From a bacterium (GTDB taxonomy: Bacteria > Acidobacteriota > Thermoanaerobaculia > Multivoradales > JAHEKO01), in contig JAAENP010000005.1 of the NCBI GenBank assembly GCA_024224155.1, forward strand, positions 1 to 64,000: DNA of 64,000 bases. The letters are read 5' to 3'. Positions 52,945 through 60,750 of the stretch are shown here, one piece after another (position 1 is the stretch's first letter; each line of letters opens with the position of its first letter). The position numbers and the translations under genes were made by a program. The notes below the pieces were generated by a model. That model was not told the DNA's origin, did not search any database, and saw only the letters and a list, made by a program, of their open reading frames with translations.

Positions 52945-55508
52945 AGAGAATACACGTCAGCGCAAGCCTGGTCGCGCTCCTGGCGCTCGCGGCCGTCATG
53001 GGAGGTGGGCAAGCGGGCGAGGCCGGGCAAGGAGCGGCGTCGCTGCAGGGCGCCGAGATCCACGAGCGGATCGAGCGGAAGGCCGGTCGGGCACGGGCGA
53101 ATCCGCGCCCCTTCGATGCGCCCGATCAAGCCCTTGCCTACTATCGGGCCAAGCGTCTCGGATCGAGTGTTCGGCCCGATGGCTCAGCCGGTTTTGACTC
53201 AGTGCGTGCCTACCGGCTGGCGGAGGAGCAGGTCGCCCGGATGCCGCGTCTTCGCGTCAGTAGCAGAAGACCCTCCAAAGTGGCCAAAGCCGGGAGCTCC
53301 TTGGAGCTCGAGGCTGCGACCGCTTGGGAGTGGTTGGGACCGGGCAATATCGGGGGGCGCACGCGAGTTCTGGCGATCAACCCGAAGAGACCGAAGATCA
53401 TGTACGCGGGTGGGGTCTCGGGCGGTATCTGGAAGAGCAAGAACCGCGGCAAGAGCTGGCAGCCGGTGGGCGACCGGCTCTCGAACCTGGCCGTCAATTC
53501 ACTGGCCATGGACCCCGAGGACCCGAACACCCTCTACGCGGGCACCGGCGAGGGTTATTTCCGCGAGGTCGTGCGCCAGACGTCTTTGCCTCTGCGGGGC
53601 GGCGGCATCTTCAAGACCACGGACGCGGGCGCGACCTGGGAGCTCCTCCGGAAGACCCGCAAGGAGTCGTTTCAGTGGGTGAACGACCTGGTGGTCAGTC
53701 CGCGGGCGAGCGATCGAATCTACGCGGCGACTCGGAAGGGGGTCTTTCGCTCAACCAACGCCGGGCGAAAGTGGAAGAGGATCTTGAGATCCAAGGCTCG
53801 CGGCGGCTGTCTCGACCTGGTGCTATCGACCGCGAACGGTACCGATACGCTCTTCGCCTCCTGTGGCACTCTCGAGCAGGCGACCGTGCTTCGCAATCGC
53901 CGCGCGGAGGACAGCAAGGAGTGGCGGGAAGTGCTCTCCGAGCCAGGCATGGGGCGCACGTCCTTGGCCATTGCGCCCTCGGACCCGGACGTGGTCTACG
54001 CCCTTTCTGCCAGCAACGTGCCGGGCCCCGGAGGGAACTTCGAGCAAGCTCTGCATGCGGTCTTCCGTTCGACCGCTGGCGGCCTCGAAGGCACCTGGGA
54101 AGCACGATTGCGCAACAGCGGCGGGCGCAAGATCGACCGGGTCGTTCTCTCCAATCCGATTATTGCCTTCCTGGAAGAGTGCGGTTTTCAGGGTACCAAT
54201 GGCTTTTTTGCCATGGGTTGGTACGTGAACCTGATCGCGGTCGATCCGGGGAATGCCGACCGGATCTGGGTAGGCGGGGTAGACCTTTTTCGTTCCGACG
54301 ACGGTGGCGCCTCCTTCAACCCGGTGACCTACTGGTGGAGTGATCCGCCGATACCGAACTCGGTGCACGCCGACCAACACGCGGTGGTCTTTCATCCCAA
54401 GAACGGCAGGCGTCTGTACGCGCTCAATGACGGCGGCGTTTATGAGTTGCGCAACCCGCGAGTGGCCATACCGAGCGATCCGCTGGCGGTGTGCACTCCC
54501 GGGTCGAACGGGGGCGATTGGAAGTCGCTCAACAGAAACTACGGCGTAACCCAGTTCTACCACGGCACCGCGACGCCAGACGCCCGACGATTTATCGCCG
54601 GAGCGCAGGACAACGGCACAGTCCTGGGAGACGAGAGCTTCGGAGCGAACGGTTGGGTGACGATCTCCGGCGGGGACGGAGGCTATTCCGCGATCCACCC
54701 CGGCGACAACCGGATCATCTACGTCACCTCTCAGAATGGTCGAGTGCGCAAATCGATCGACGGCGGAGCCAGTTTCTCCGAGGCGATCGATGGCATCAGC
54801 GATCTCGAGACCAACAACACAGCGAGTTTCCGTGCCGTCGGCCCGAACTTCCTGTTTATTTCGCCACTCGTCATGGATCCGAATCAACCCCAGCGGCTGT
54901 GGCTGGGCGGGCGCCGGCTGTGGCGAACCGATGACGGAGCCTTGGGTTGGAGGGCGGCCTCGGCGCCGTTGTCGAGCGCCGGCAAGGTGAGTGCCGTCGC
55001 CGTGGCCCCGGGCCGGTCGGATTTGGTTATCGTCGGCACCGACAACGGCTGGATCCACACCAACGACCAAGCCACACTCGCCGGCAGCACCGACGACTGG
55101 CCGGGAACGAGACTGCGTTCCGGTTTCGTATCATCGATCGCCTTCGATCCGGAGAACCTGGACATCGTCTACGCGACCTACGCGACATTCAACGGCGAGC
55201 ACGTCTGGAAGAGCGAGGATGCGGGAATGACCTGGAGCGCCCTGGACGGCAGCGGCGCGGGCGCGCTCCCGGATCTGCCGGTGCACTCGATCGTGGTCGA
55301 CCCGGCCGAATCCGGACAGATCTTCCTGGGCACCGACCTCGGAGTATTTGCCTCTGCCGACGGCGGCTCGACCTGGGGTGTCGAGGCAAGCGGTCTGCCG
55401 CCGGCGGTGACCGAGTGGATCAGCTACATCGAGACCCCCGGTGGAGCCCGCTATCTGTTCGCCTTTACGCACGGACGAGGCGCCTGGCGCCTGCGCCTGG
55501 ACGACTGA
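52941..55508 (+). CDS. Large secreted Asp-box (sortilin/VPS10-type) beta-propeller protein
   Basis: 855 residues. Signal peptide at the N-terminus (ASLVALLALAAVMGGGQA). From about residue 130 it is a series of propeller blades with Asp-box motifs: SKNRGKSW, TTDAGATW, STNAGRKW, SDDGGASF, SIDGGASF, SEDAGMTW, SADGGSTW. The segment GNIGGRTRVLAINP opens the propeller, as in VPS10/glycosyl-hydrolase-like proteins common in Acidobacteria and Bacteroidetes. No sorting domain was seen at the C-terminus. Ligand or substrate unknown. It is the last gene of the 50.6-55.5 kb series. Confidence 0.85.
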   Translation: MKRIHVSASLVALLALAAVMGGGQAGEAGQGAASLQGAEIHERIERKAGRARANPRPFDAPDQALAYYRAKRLGSSVRPDGSAGFDSVRAYRLAEEQVARMPRLRVSSRRPSKVAKAGSSLELEAATAWEWLGPGNIGGRTRVLAINPKRPKIMYAGGVSGGIWKSKNRGKSWQPVGDRLSNLAVNSLAMDPEDPNTLYAGTGEGYFREVVRQTSLPLRGGGIFKTTDAGATWELLRKTRKESFQWVNDLVVSPRASDRIYAATRKGVFRSTNAGRKWKRILRSKARGGCLDLVLSTANGTDTLFASCGTLEQATVLRNRRAEDSKEWREVLSEPGMGRTSLAIAPSDPDVVYALSASNVPGPGGNFEQALHAVFRSTAGGLEGTWEARLRNSGGRKIDRVVLSNPIIAFLEECGFQGTNGFFAMGWYVNLIAVDPGNADRIWVGGVDLFRSDDGGASFNPVTYWWSDPPIPNSVHADQHAVVFHPKNGRRLYALNDGGVYELRNPRVAIPSDPLAVCTPGSNGGDWKSLNRNYGVTQFYHGTATPDARRFIAGAQDNGTVLGDESFGANGWVTISGGDGGYSAIHPGDNRIIYVTSQNGRVRKSIDGGASFSEAIDGISDLETNNTASFRAVGPNFLFISPLVMDPNQPQRLWLGGRRLWRTDDGALGWRAASAPLSSAGKVSAVAVAPGRSDLVIVGTDNGWIHTNDQATLAGSTDDWPGTRLRSGFVSSIAFDPENLDIVYATYATFNGEHVWKSEDAGMTWSALDGSGAGALPDLPVHSIVVDPAESGQIFLGTDLGVFASADGGSTWGVEASGLPPAVTEWISYIETPGGARYLFAFTHGRGAWRLRLDD

Positions 55509-55514
55509 TCCGGT

Positions 55515-56771
55515 CTAGTTTGGATCGGGCTCGGCGGCCGCCTCGGCCTCCGGCGCATCGAGCAGCTCGAAGACCTCGTCGACCTGCTGCCAGCCCAGTC
55601 GCATCAAGAACGACGGGTTGCGCCCGTAGGACTTGGCTCCAAGGATGAAGAAGTTGGGCTCGGGGTTGAGCAGGGTCTCGGCGCCCTGACTCTGCTGGTC
55701 GAGACAGTCTGCGCTCGACGATCCGGACGATCCGAGCAGGGCCGCCGCCAGCTTCATCGGTCCGTGGGTGGCATAGCATTCGTGAATCTGTAGCTGTCGG
55801 TAGAGATCGTGGTCGCCGACGGAGCCGGTTAGCGACAGGATCTTGTCGACATGGACGGTTTCGACCGTGCCATCCGTGCGGCGCAGGCCGACTGCGAACC
55901 GGTTTCCGTCGCGGCTGACGGATTCCACCACGACGCCGCTGATTGGGTGAATCGCCGGCGACTCGCCTGCCAGGAACTGGTGGGCCCGCTCGGCGAGCCG
56001 CGATCGCGCCGGCAGAGGGTCCTTCGGATCAACGTGCCAGCTGGGATGCTCACGGCGCAGAGCCCACACCACCGATGTGGCCGGCGCCTCCTCGGCGAGC
56101 TTGGCAAGGTCGGAGACCGCGGTGAGAGCCGAGTGGCCGGCACCGACCACAAGGATCGTCCGTCCGGCCCACTGCCCGCCTTCTGCCTCTAGATCGGGAA
56201 TCGTGCGGCGGATTTGGTCGTCGAGCGGAGCCTCACCGGGGGCGGCAATGCCGCCGTCTCCCAGCGCATTGGGCTGGCCGTAGGAGCCGGTGCAGTCGAG
56301 CACGGCATCCGCTCTTTCCGTCCATTCGCGCCCGGAGGTGTCTCTGAGCAAGAGCCGAAATGGCCGTTCTCGGCGCGCTTCGGTCGCGATCTCCTCGTGC
56401 TTCAATAGGCCTTCCCGGCCGACGCTCACGACTTTCACTCCGGTGCGAAGATGGGGGCGGATCTGGGCCAGGTCACCGAGCGGTTTGAGCACGCGCTCGA
56501 CGAGTTCCGCCCCGGTCGGGCAGGTGGAGTCGTTCGGATCGGGGAGCCCGACTCCCGCGGCCGAAAGTGCTCGACGCGCGCGCTGAGAAACGTCGTACGC
56601 CCAGGGCGAGAAGAGCTCGACGTGGCTCCAGTCTCGGACGTGACCGGCAACGCCTTCGGCGGCCTCGTAGAGGGTGAAGGCCAGGCCGCGCTCGGCCGCG
56701 GCCAGCGCCGCCTCGAGGCCCGTCGGCCCGGCTCCCAGAATCGCGATCGAGTGTGGCTTTGCGGCTCTCAT
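55515..56771 (-). CDS. FAD-dependent oxidoreductase (flavin monooxygenase-like)
   Basis: 418 residues. FAD-binding AILGAGPTGLEAALAAAERG at residues about 9-28 and a second dinucleotide motif ILVVGAGHSALTAVSDLA near residue 210 for NAD(P)H, with VLDCTGSYGQPN between them, as in flavin monooxygenases or thioredoxin-reductase-fold enzymes. The C-terminus has NPEPNFFILGAKSYGRNPSFLMRLG. It is the last gene of the putative organoarsenical cluster, 11 bp after the metallophosphoesterase, and could carry out a redox step on the product. Confidence 0.82.
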   Translation of the reverse strand: MRAAKPHSIAILGAGPTGLEAALAAAERGLAFTLYEAAEGVAGHVRDWSHVELFSPWAYDVSQRARRALSAAGVGLPDPNDSTCPTGAELVERVLKPLGDLAQIRPHLRTGVKVVSVGREGLLKHEEIATEARRERPFRLLLRDTSGREWTERADAVLDCTGSYGQPNALGDGGIAAPGEAPLDDQIRRTIPDLEAEGGQWAGRTILVVGAGHSALTAVSDLAKLAEEAPATSVVWALRREHPSWHVDPKDPLPARSRLAERAHQFLAGESPAIHPISGVVVESVSRDGNRFAVGLRRTDGTVETVHVDKILSLTGSVGDHDLYRQLQIHECYATHGPMKLAAALLGSSGSSSADCLDQQSQGAETLLNPEPNFFILGAKSYGRNPSFLMRLGWQQVDEVFELLDAPEAEAAAEPDPN

Positions 56772-56782
56772 CTGAGTTCGTC

Positions 56783-57754
56783 TCAATAGCGTGAGAGCGC
56801 GCGCTCTTTGGCCGGCAAGATCTCGAGACAGGTCGTCCACCAGCCCGTGGCAATGGTCTCGATGAACTCCTCGGGAAGCTCCTCGGCGCGCATTTCGATG
56901 ATCAGTTTCTGATAGTCGTAGTCGAGCGGTTTCAGGGTGATCGAGACATCGTCCCCAGAGGCCTCGATCAGCGTATACCAAACCGAGGTCCGACCGTCGT
57001 TGGCGGGCCGTCCGATGACTCCGGCGTTGATGGCATCTCTGCCGGAGGGCAACCGGCGGTGCCAGTGCAGGCCGGTGTGGGTGAAGAGCAGGCCGTCGGC
57101 GCCTTCCTGATCGAGCAGTACCTCGAGAAACGGGTCCGGCGACGTCGAGGCGAAAAGAAACTCGTTGACCCTTCGCGGCGAGCCGTGAACCAAGAGGAAC
57201 TCGCGGTTTCCGACCCAGACGCGCCGGCGGGGCGGAAGATCACCCATCCAGCGCTTGAACTCCGCCGAGGTCCTGGCCGCGGTGTAGCTATAGGAGATCT
57301 CGGCGAAGTGATTGTCGCGTGGGTCGGTGTATCCGCAGTTGCAGTCGTCGTGGCCGGCGGCAAGAGACTCCTCGTAGTTGCCCTGGATGGCGAGAACGCC
57401 ACCCTGCTCCAGAAGCGGTCGAACTCTCTCCGGGCTCGGCCCGAAGCCGCCCAGATCGCCGAGGCAATAGACAGCCTCGACGGCATCGTCACGGACAGCC
57501 TGGAGCAGTGCTTCCAGAGCGCAGTGGTTGTTGTAGACACCACCAAAGACCGCGACACGAGTATAGGGACCCTCTACGGTGGTCGAATCCGGGCGCCGCG
57601 CGGCAAAGGCCCGTCTTTCCCGCTCGCGATCGGCGCCATCCAGAACCCGTCCGGCGTGGGCGGTGGCCTCGTGAAACCGGCCGAGCGGCACGAGCTTCTC
57701 GCCCCAGGTCGCCAGGCCGCGATGGGCAGTCAGCTTCTCGTCGTCGCGGTCCAT
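56783..57754 (-). CDS. Metallophosphoesterase-like protein with altered motif I
   Basis: 323 residues. After a basic 75-residue N-terminal part the calcineurin-like fold begins: VAVFGGVYNNHCALEALL replaces the canonical xxSDxHGN, so the first metal ligands Asp and His are Gly and Tyr. Later motifs are intact: YCLGDLGGFGP, IQGNYEESL, LLVHGSPR, FTHTGLHW. A Cys pair and NCGYTDPRDNHF follow GNYE. This suggests single-metal or non-catalytic chemistry specialised to the pathway. The ATG starts 8 bp after the radical SAM stop. Part of the five-gene leftward cluster. Confidence 0.75.
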   Translation of the reverse strand: MDRDDEKLTAHRGLATWGEKLVPLGRFHEATAHAGRVLDGADRERERRAFAARRPDSTTVEGPYTRVAVFGGVYNNHCALEALLQAVRDDAVEAVYCLGDLGGFGPSPERVRPLLEQGGVLAIQGNYEESLAAGHDDCNCGYTDPRDNHFAEISYSYTAARTSAEFKRWMGDLPPRRRVWVGNREFLLVHGSPRRVNEFLFASTSPDPFLEVLLDQEGADGLLFTHTGLHWHRRLPSGRDAINAGVIGRPANDGRTSVWYTLIEASGDDVSITLKPLDYDYQKLIIEMRAEELPEEFIETIATGWWTTCLEILPAKERALSRY

Positions 57755-57762
57755 GACGAATC

Positions 57763-58659
57763 TCAGGTCTTGCAGCTCACGCCGTAGACGTGACACGTCC
57801 AGCAGGCGGAGTGGGTCATGGCAAAGGCGTTCAGAGTGTCGGCCAGCTCTGCCCCCATCTTCCCGTCGGGCTCGTTGACCAGTATGGGACAGACCCAGAC
57901 CCCCTGGTCGGTCACCATCCGGCAGCTCGAGCACTGGAGGTGGTCCCAGCTTCCCGGCTTGTCGCTGGTGCGCAGTCGCTGCCAGCTTTCGTAGGCTCCG
58001 GTGCGCTCGGCCTCGGCTCCGATTCGAAAGACCGGCAGCATCTTGAGCCGGGGCTTCTCGATGCCGAGCTCCGCCAGGAGAGCGAAGAATCGAGTCTTGC
58101 CCTCGATCGAGCCGTTGTCATCGTAGACCTCGGTCACGGTGATCACCGGGTTGAGCCCTGCTTTGAAGAGGTTCGAGATCCCCGCGAGAATCCGCTCGAA
58201 AGTGCCCGCCCCTCGAATCGGATCGTTAGTGGCGGCAGAATAGCCGTCGAGCGAGACACGAAAGTCTAGGGAGTAGCGGCAATCGCGAGCCATTCGAGCG
58301 AGCTTCCGGCAGCGGTCGGGGTTGAGCAGCAGCCCGTTGGTCAGGACCGTGGCCGGGCCGTACTCCAGGGTCTTCTCCAGGATCTGCTCCATCTCGGGAT
58401 TCAGAAACGGCTCGCCGCCCGTGAAGTAGTACTCCTTGACACCCAGAGCAGAGCCTTCTTCGAGGTAGGGAACGATCTCGGCCAGGGACAGCGCTTCATG
58501 GGTATGGTTGGTCGGCGAGCTCGACACGAAACAGTGCGTGCAAGCCAGGTTGCAGACGGTTCCCGAAACCTGGAACCAGAGTGTGTCGAGAGAGCGCAAC
58601 TCGACCCAGGGGGCGGTACTCGATGCCTCGGCCGGGGTCGCCGGCGACAAGTCGGGCAT
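57763..58659 (-). CDS. Radical SAM protein with SPASM-like C-terminal cysteines
   Basis: 298 residues. The [4Fe-4S] SAM cluster motif is CNLACTHC (CxxxCxxC) near residue 36, followed by EYYFTGGEPFLNP and FRVSLDGYSAATND. The last 60 residues carry cysteines CSSC, CPIL and CWTCHVYGVSC, which could bind auxiliary clusters. It starts in overlap with the ArsM-like gene (TGATG). In arsenosugar pathways a radical SAM enzyme (ArsS) adenosylates methylated arsenic; this protein could be its counterpart, though it is not clearly the same subfamily. Confidence 0.8.
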   Translation of the reverse strand: MPDLSPATPAEASSTAPWVELRSLDTLWFQVSGTVCNLACTHCFVSSSPTNHTHEALSLAEIVPYLEEGSALGVKEYYFTGGEPFLNPEMEQILEKTLEYGPATVLTNGLLLNPDRCRKLARMARDCRYSLDFRVSLDGYSAATNDPIRGAGTFERILAGISNLFKAGLNPVITVTEVYDDNGSIEGKTRFFALLAELGIEKPRLKMLPVFRIGAEAERTGAYESWQRLRTSDKPGSWDHLQCSSCRMVTDQGVWVCPILVNEPDGKMGAELADTLNAFAMTHSACWTCHVYGVSCKT

Positions 58660-59816
58660 CAGCAGCAGCCGTCTCCGGGCTCACAGCACGGGACCGGCTC
58701 TGTCGTGACTTCGTAGTCCTCGCCCTTGGTCTCTCTTGGGTGGCGCAGCACGGTCCGGGAACAATCAAAGGGCTGTGCGGCGTCGAGCGGGATTTCCTCG
58801 AGAGGATCGATGAATTCGAAAGACTCGGCGTACGGCGCGGTCGAGTACAGCCGGTAGGTCTTGTCGCAGACCGCGTAGCGCCGACCGCGCTCCAAGCGGT
58901 GATCATCGTCGTCGAGGACTTCCTTGAACGGCCCCTTGTAGACCACGGCCTGGTTGCGTTCGAGGCAGGCGCCCTCCTTGCCCTTGAAGGCTTCGACGGT
59001 GAGCGAGCGAAACTCGAGCCCTTCGACGACGCGCCACGGGTTCCGGTCGCGCTCCAGGATGCGGATGCCGTGAAAGGCGGCCCGCTCAAAGGCCTCGAGG
59101 AAGCCATGCTCGGTGAAAGCGCCGGAGATGCAGCCGCTCCACAGCTCGGGGTCCTTCTGCATCTCGATTGGCACCGGCTCGTCGCTGACGATATCGGAGA
59201 TCACCGCCCGGCCGCCGGTTTTGAGGACGCGGTAGATCTCCGCGAACAGCTTCTGCTTCTTTGCGTTCTCGACCAGGTTGAGGACGCAGTTGGAAACCAC
59301 TACGTCCACCGACTCGTCTGTGACCAACGGCCGCTCCCGCCGAAGGTCGTCGGCTCGATGCTCTGCGGCGAACAGCGATTCGGCGTTGGTAATCGGTTGG
59401 GCGGCGAGCTCGCGCTCGAGCAGGTCCCAGTCCAGGGATAGGTCCTGAATGCGGCCCCGACGAAACTCGACGTTGGCGTAGCCGAGCCGTTCGGCGACCA
59501 CGGGCGCCGACTCACGCGCGACTTCGAGCATCTCGGGCGTCATGTCGACGCCGATGACACGACCCTCCGGCCCGACCACCTGAGCGGCGATAAAGCAGAT
59601 CTTGCCGGTGCCGCTTCCCAGGTCGAGCACGGTCTCACCGGGATTCAGATGCCGGCTCGGGTCGCCGCAACCATAGTCACGCTCGAGGACCTTCTTGGGA
59701 ATGACTTCGAGGTATTGGGGATCGTAGTCCACCGGACAGCAGAGCTCGGCGACCTGGTTCTGGGCACCTTTTCGGTAACGATCCTTGACGACTTTTTCGA
59801 CGTTCGCTAGAGCCAT
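58659..59816 (-). CDS. ArsM-like arsenite methyltransferase with a Cys-rich tail
   Basis: 385 residues from the ATG behind AAGGAGTGGAG. SAM loop VLDLGSGTGKICFIAAQVVG at about 63-82. All three As(III)-binding cysteines of ArsM are present: Cys50 (RDYGCGDP), Cys177 (VVSNCVLNL) and Cys229 (LWSGCISGAF). A C-terminal extension of about 130 residues ends CCEPGDGCC, and CCPV occurs at 26-29. Such proteins methylate arsenite, either for detoxification or as the first step of organoarsenical synthesis. It is second in the cluster, 85 bp after the DUF2064 gene. Confidence 0.85.
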   Translation of the reverse strand: MALANVEKVVKDRYRKGAQNQVAELCCPVDYDPQYLEVIPKKVLERDYGCGDPSRHLNPGETVLDLGSGTGKICFIAAQVVGPEGRVIGVDMTPEMLEVARESAPVVAERLGYANVEFRRGRIQDLSLDWDLLERELAAQPITNAESLFAAEHRADDLRRERPLVTDESVDVVVSNCVLNLVENAKKQKLFAEIYRVLKTGGRAVISDIVSDEPVPIEMQKDPELWSGCISGAFTEHGFLEAFERAAFHGIRILERDRNPWRVVEGLEFRSLTVEAFKGKEGACLERNQAVVYKGPFKEVLDDDDHRLERGRRYAVCDKTYRLYSTAPYAESFEFIDPLEEIPLDAAQPFDCSRTVLRHPRETKGEDYEVTTEPVPCCEPGDGCC

Positions 59817-59901
59817 GATGCTCCACTCCTTCTTGATCTGAGGCGGCCTGAGGTTCTCCGGAGCCGGCAATTGGCTGCGGAAGCGGTGCGAGAAGAAGGA
59901 G

Positions 59902-60648
59902 CTAGCGTGGCGGTGCGCGGCCCGAAACGGTGGCCGGTATCGGTGCGTCGAAGGGCAAGAACGGGGCAGGCAACTCCAGGAGGAGTCGCTCGGCCAGAAG
60001 TCGAATGATGCGAGCGGCCTGGATGCGCCAGCGCTCTTCTCCGCGGCCACTCGCCAACCAGCGCTCCATGTCGGGCGCGCGGTCCAGGTCGGCCCGCGGC
60101 TCTAGAAAGCGGACCTTCCGGCCGACGGCCTCGATTCGGGCGCGAAGCGTCGCGCGAGTTCTCCCCGAACACCAGGAGACCCGTTCCCAATCGATCCCGT
60201 CCAGGGCCCCGTTGAATGCCAGCAAGTAGAAACCGCCGTCGATCGCGGGACCCAGGACGACGCTGTCGGGTTCGGCCTCGAGGCGCGCGAGCGACTCCTT
60301 CAGGACTCGGGTGCCGAGCCCGGGGGTGTCGGTGCCGACGACCAATACCGGCCCTGAGCCTATGGCGCGCGCGTGCTCGAGAGCGCCCGCGAAGCGCTCG
60401 CCGAAAGTGCGCCCGGCCTGAGGGACGAGTCGAACGTCTTCGGGCAAGTCGAGGCCTCGTGGACAGGAGACGACGATCCGGCAGCCCAGCTGCCGGCCGC
60501 AGCGAATGGTTTCCGCGAGGCTCTGTTGGTGAAACTCCGTTTCGACGTGGGCGAGCCGCCCGGGCAGAAGACGCTTGCGGCGGCTCTCCGGGCGAGGTCC
60601 CCGGGTCAGAACTAACAGGGTCGGCGTTTTCGTGTCGGCGACGATCAT
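59902..60648 (-). CDS. DUF2064 glycosyltransferase (TIGR04282-like)
   Basis: 248 residues. The GT-A-like DUF2064 fold is seen in GPVLVVGTDTPGLGTRVLKESLARL (acidic DTPG site) and VVLGPAIDGGFYLLAF (D-G-G-F-Y-L motif). TIGR04282, a named subfamily of this domain, is associated with arsenosugar biosynthesis, which supports the cluster assignment when combined with the ArsM-like gene. It is the first gene of the leftward cluster; TATAGC lies 11 nt before its ATG, and no Shine-Dalgarno is seen. Confidence 0.8.
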   Translation of the reverse strand: MIVADTKTPTLLVLTRGPRPESRRKRLLPGRLAHVETEFHQQSLAETIRCGRQLGCRIVVSCPRGLDLPEDVRLVPQAGRTFGERFAGALEHARAIGSGPVLVVGTDTPGLGTRVLKESLARLEAEPDSVVLGPAIDGGFYLLAFNGALDGIDWERVSWCSGRTRATLRARIEAVGRKVRFLEPRADLDRAPDMERWLASGRGEERWRIQAARIIRLLAERLLLELPAPFLPFDAPIPATVSGRAPPR

Positions 60649-60750
60649 GGCGTCAGCAAGCTATACGGTATGAATTCGAGCCCGGATCTCTCGGCGCGAA
60701 CACCGGCAGGAGACTCTATCCGACCCCTGGTGACGCGGGGGGCGGCTAGA

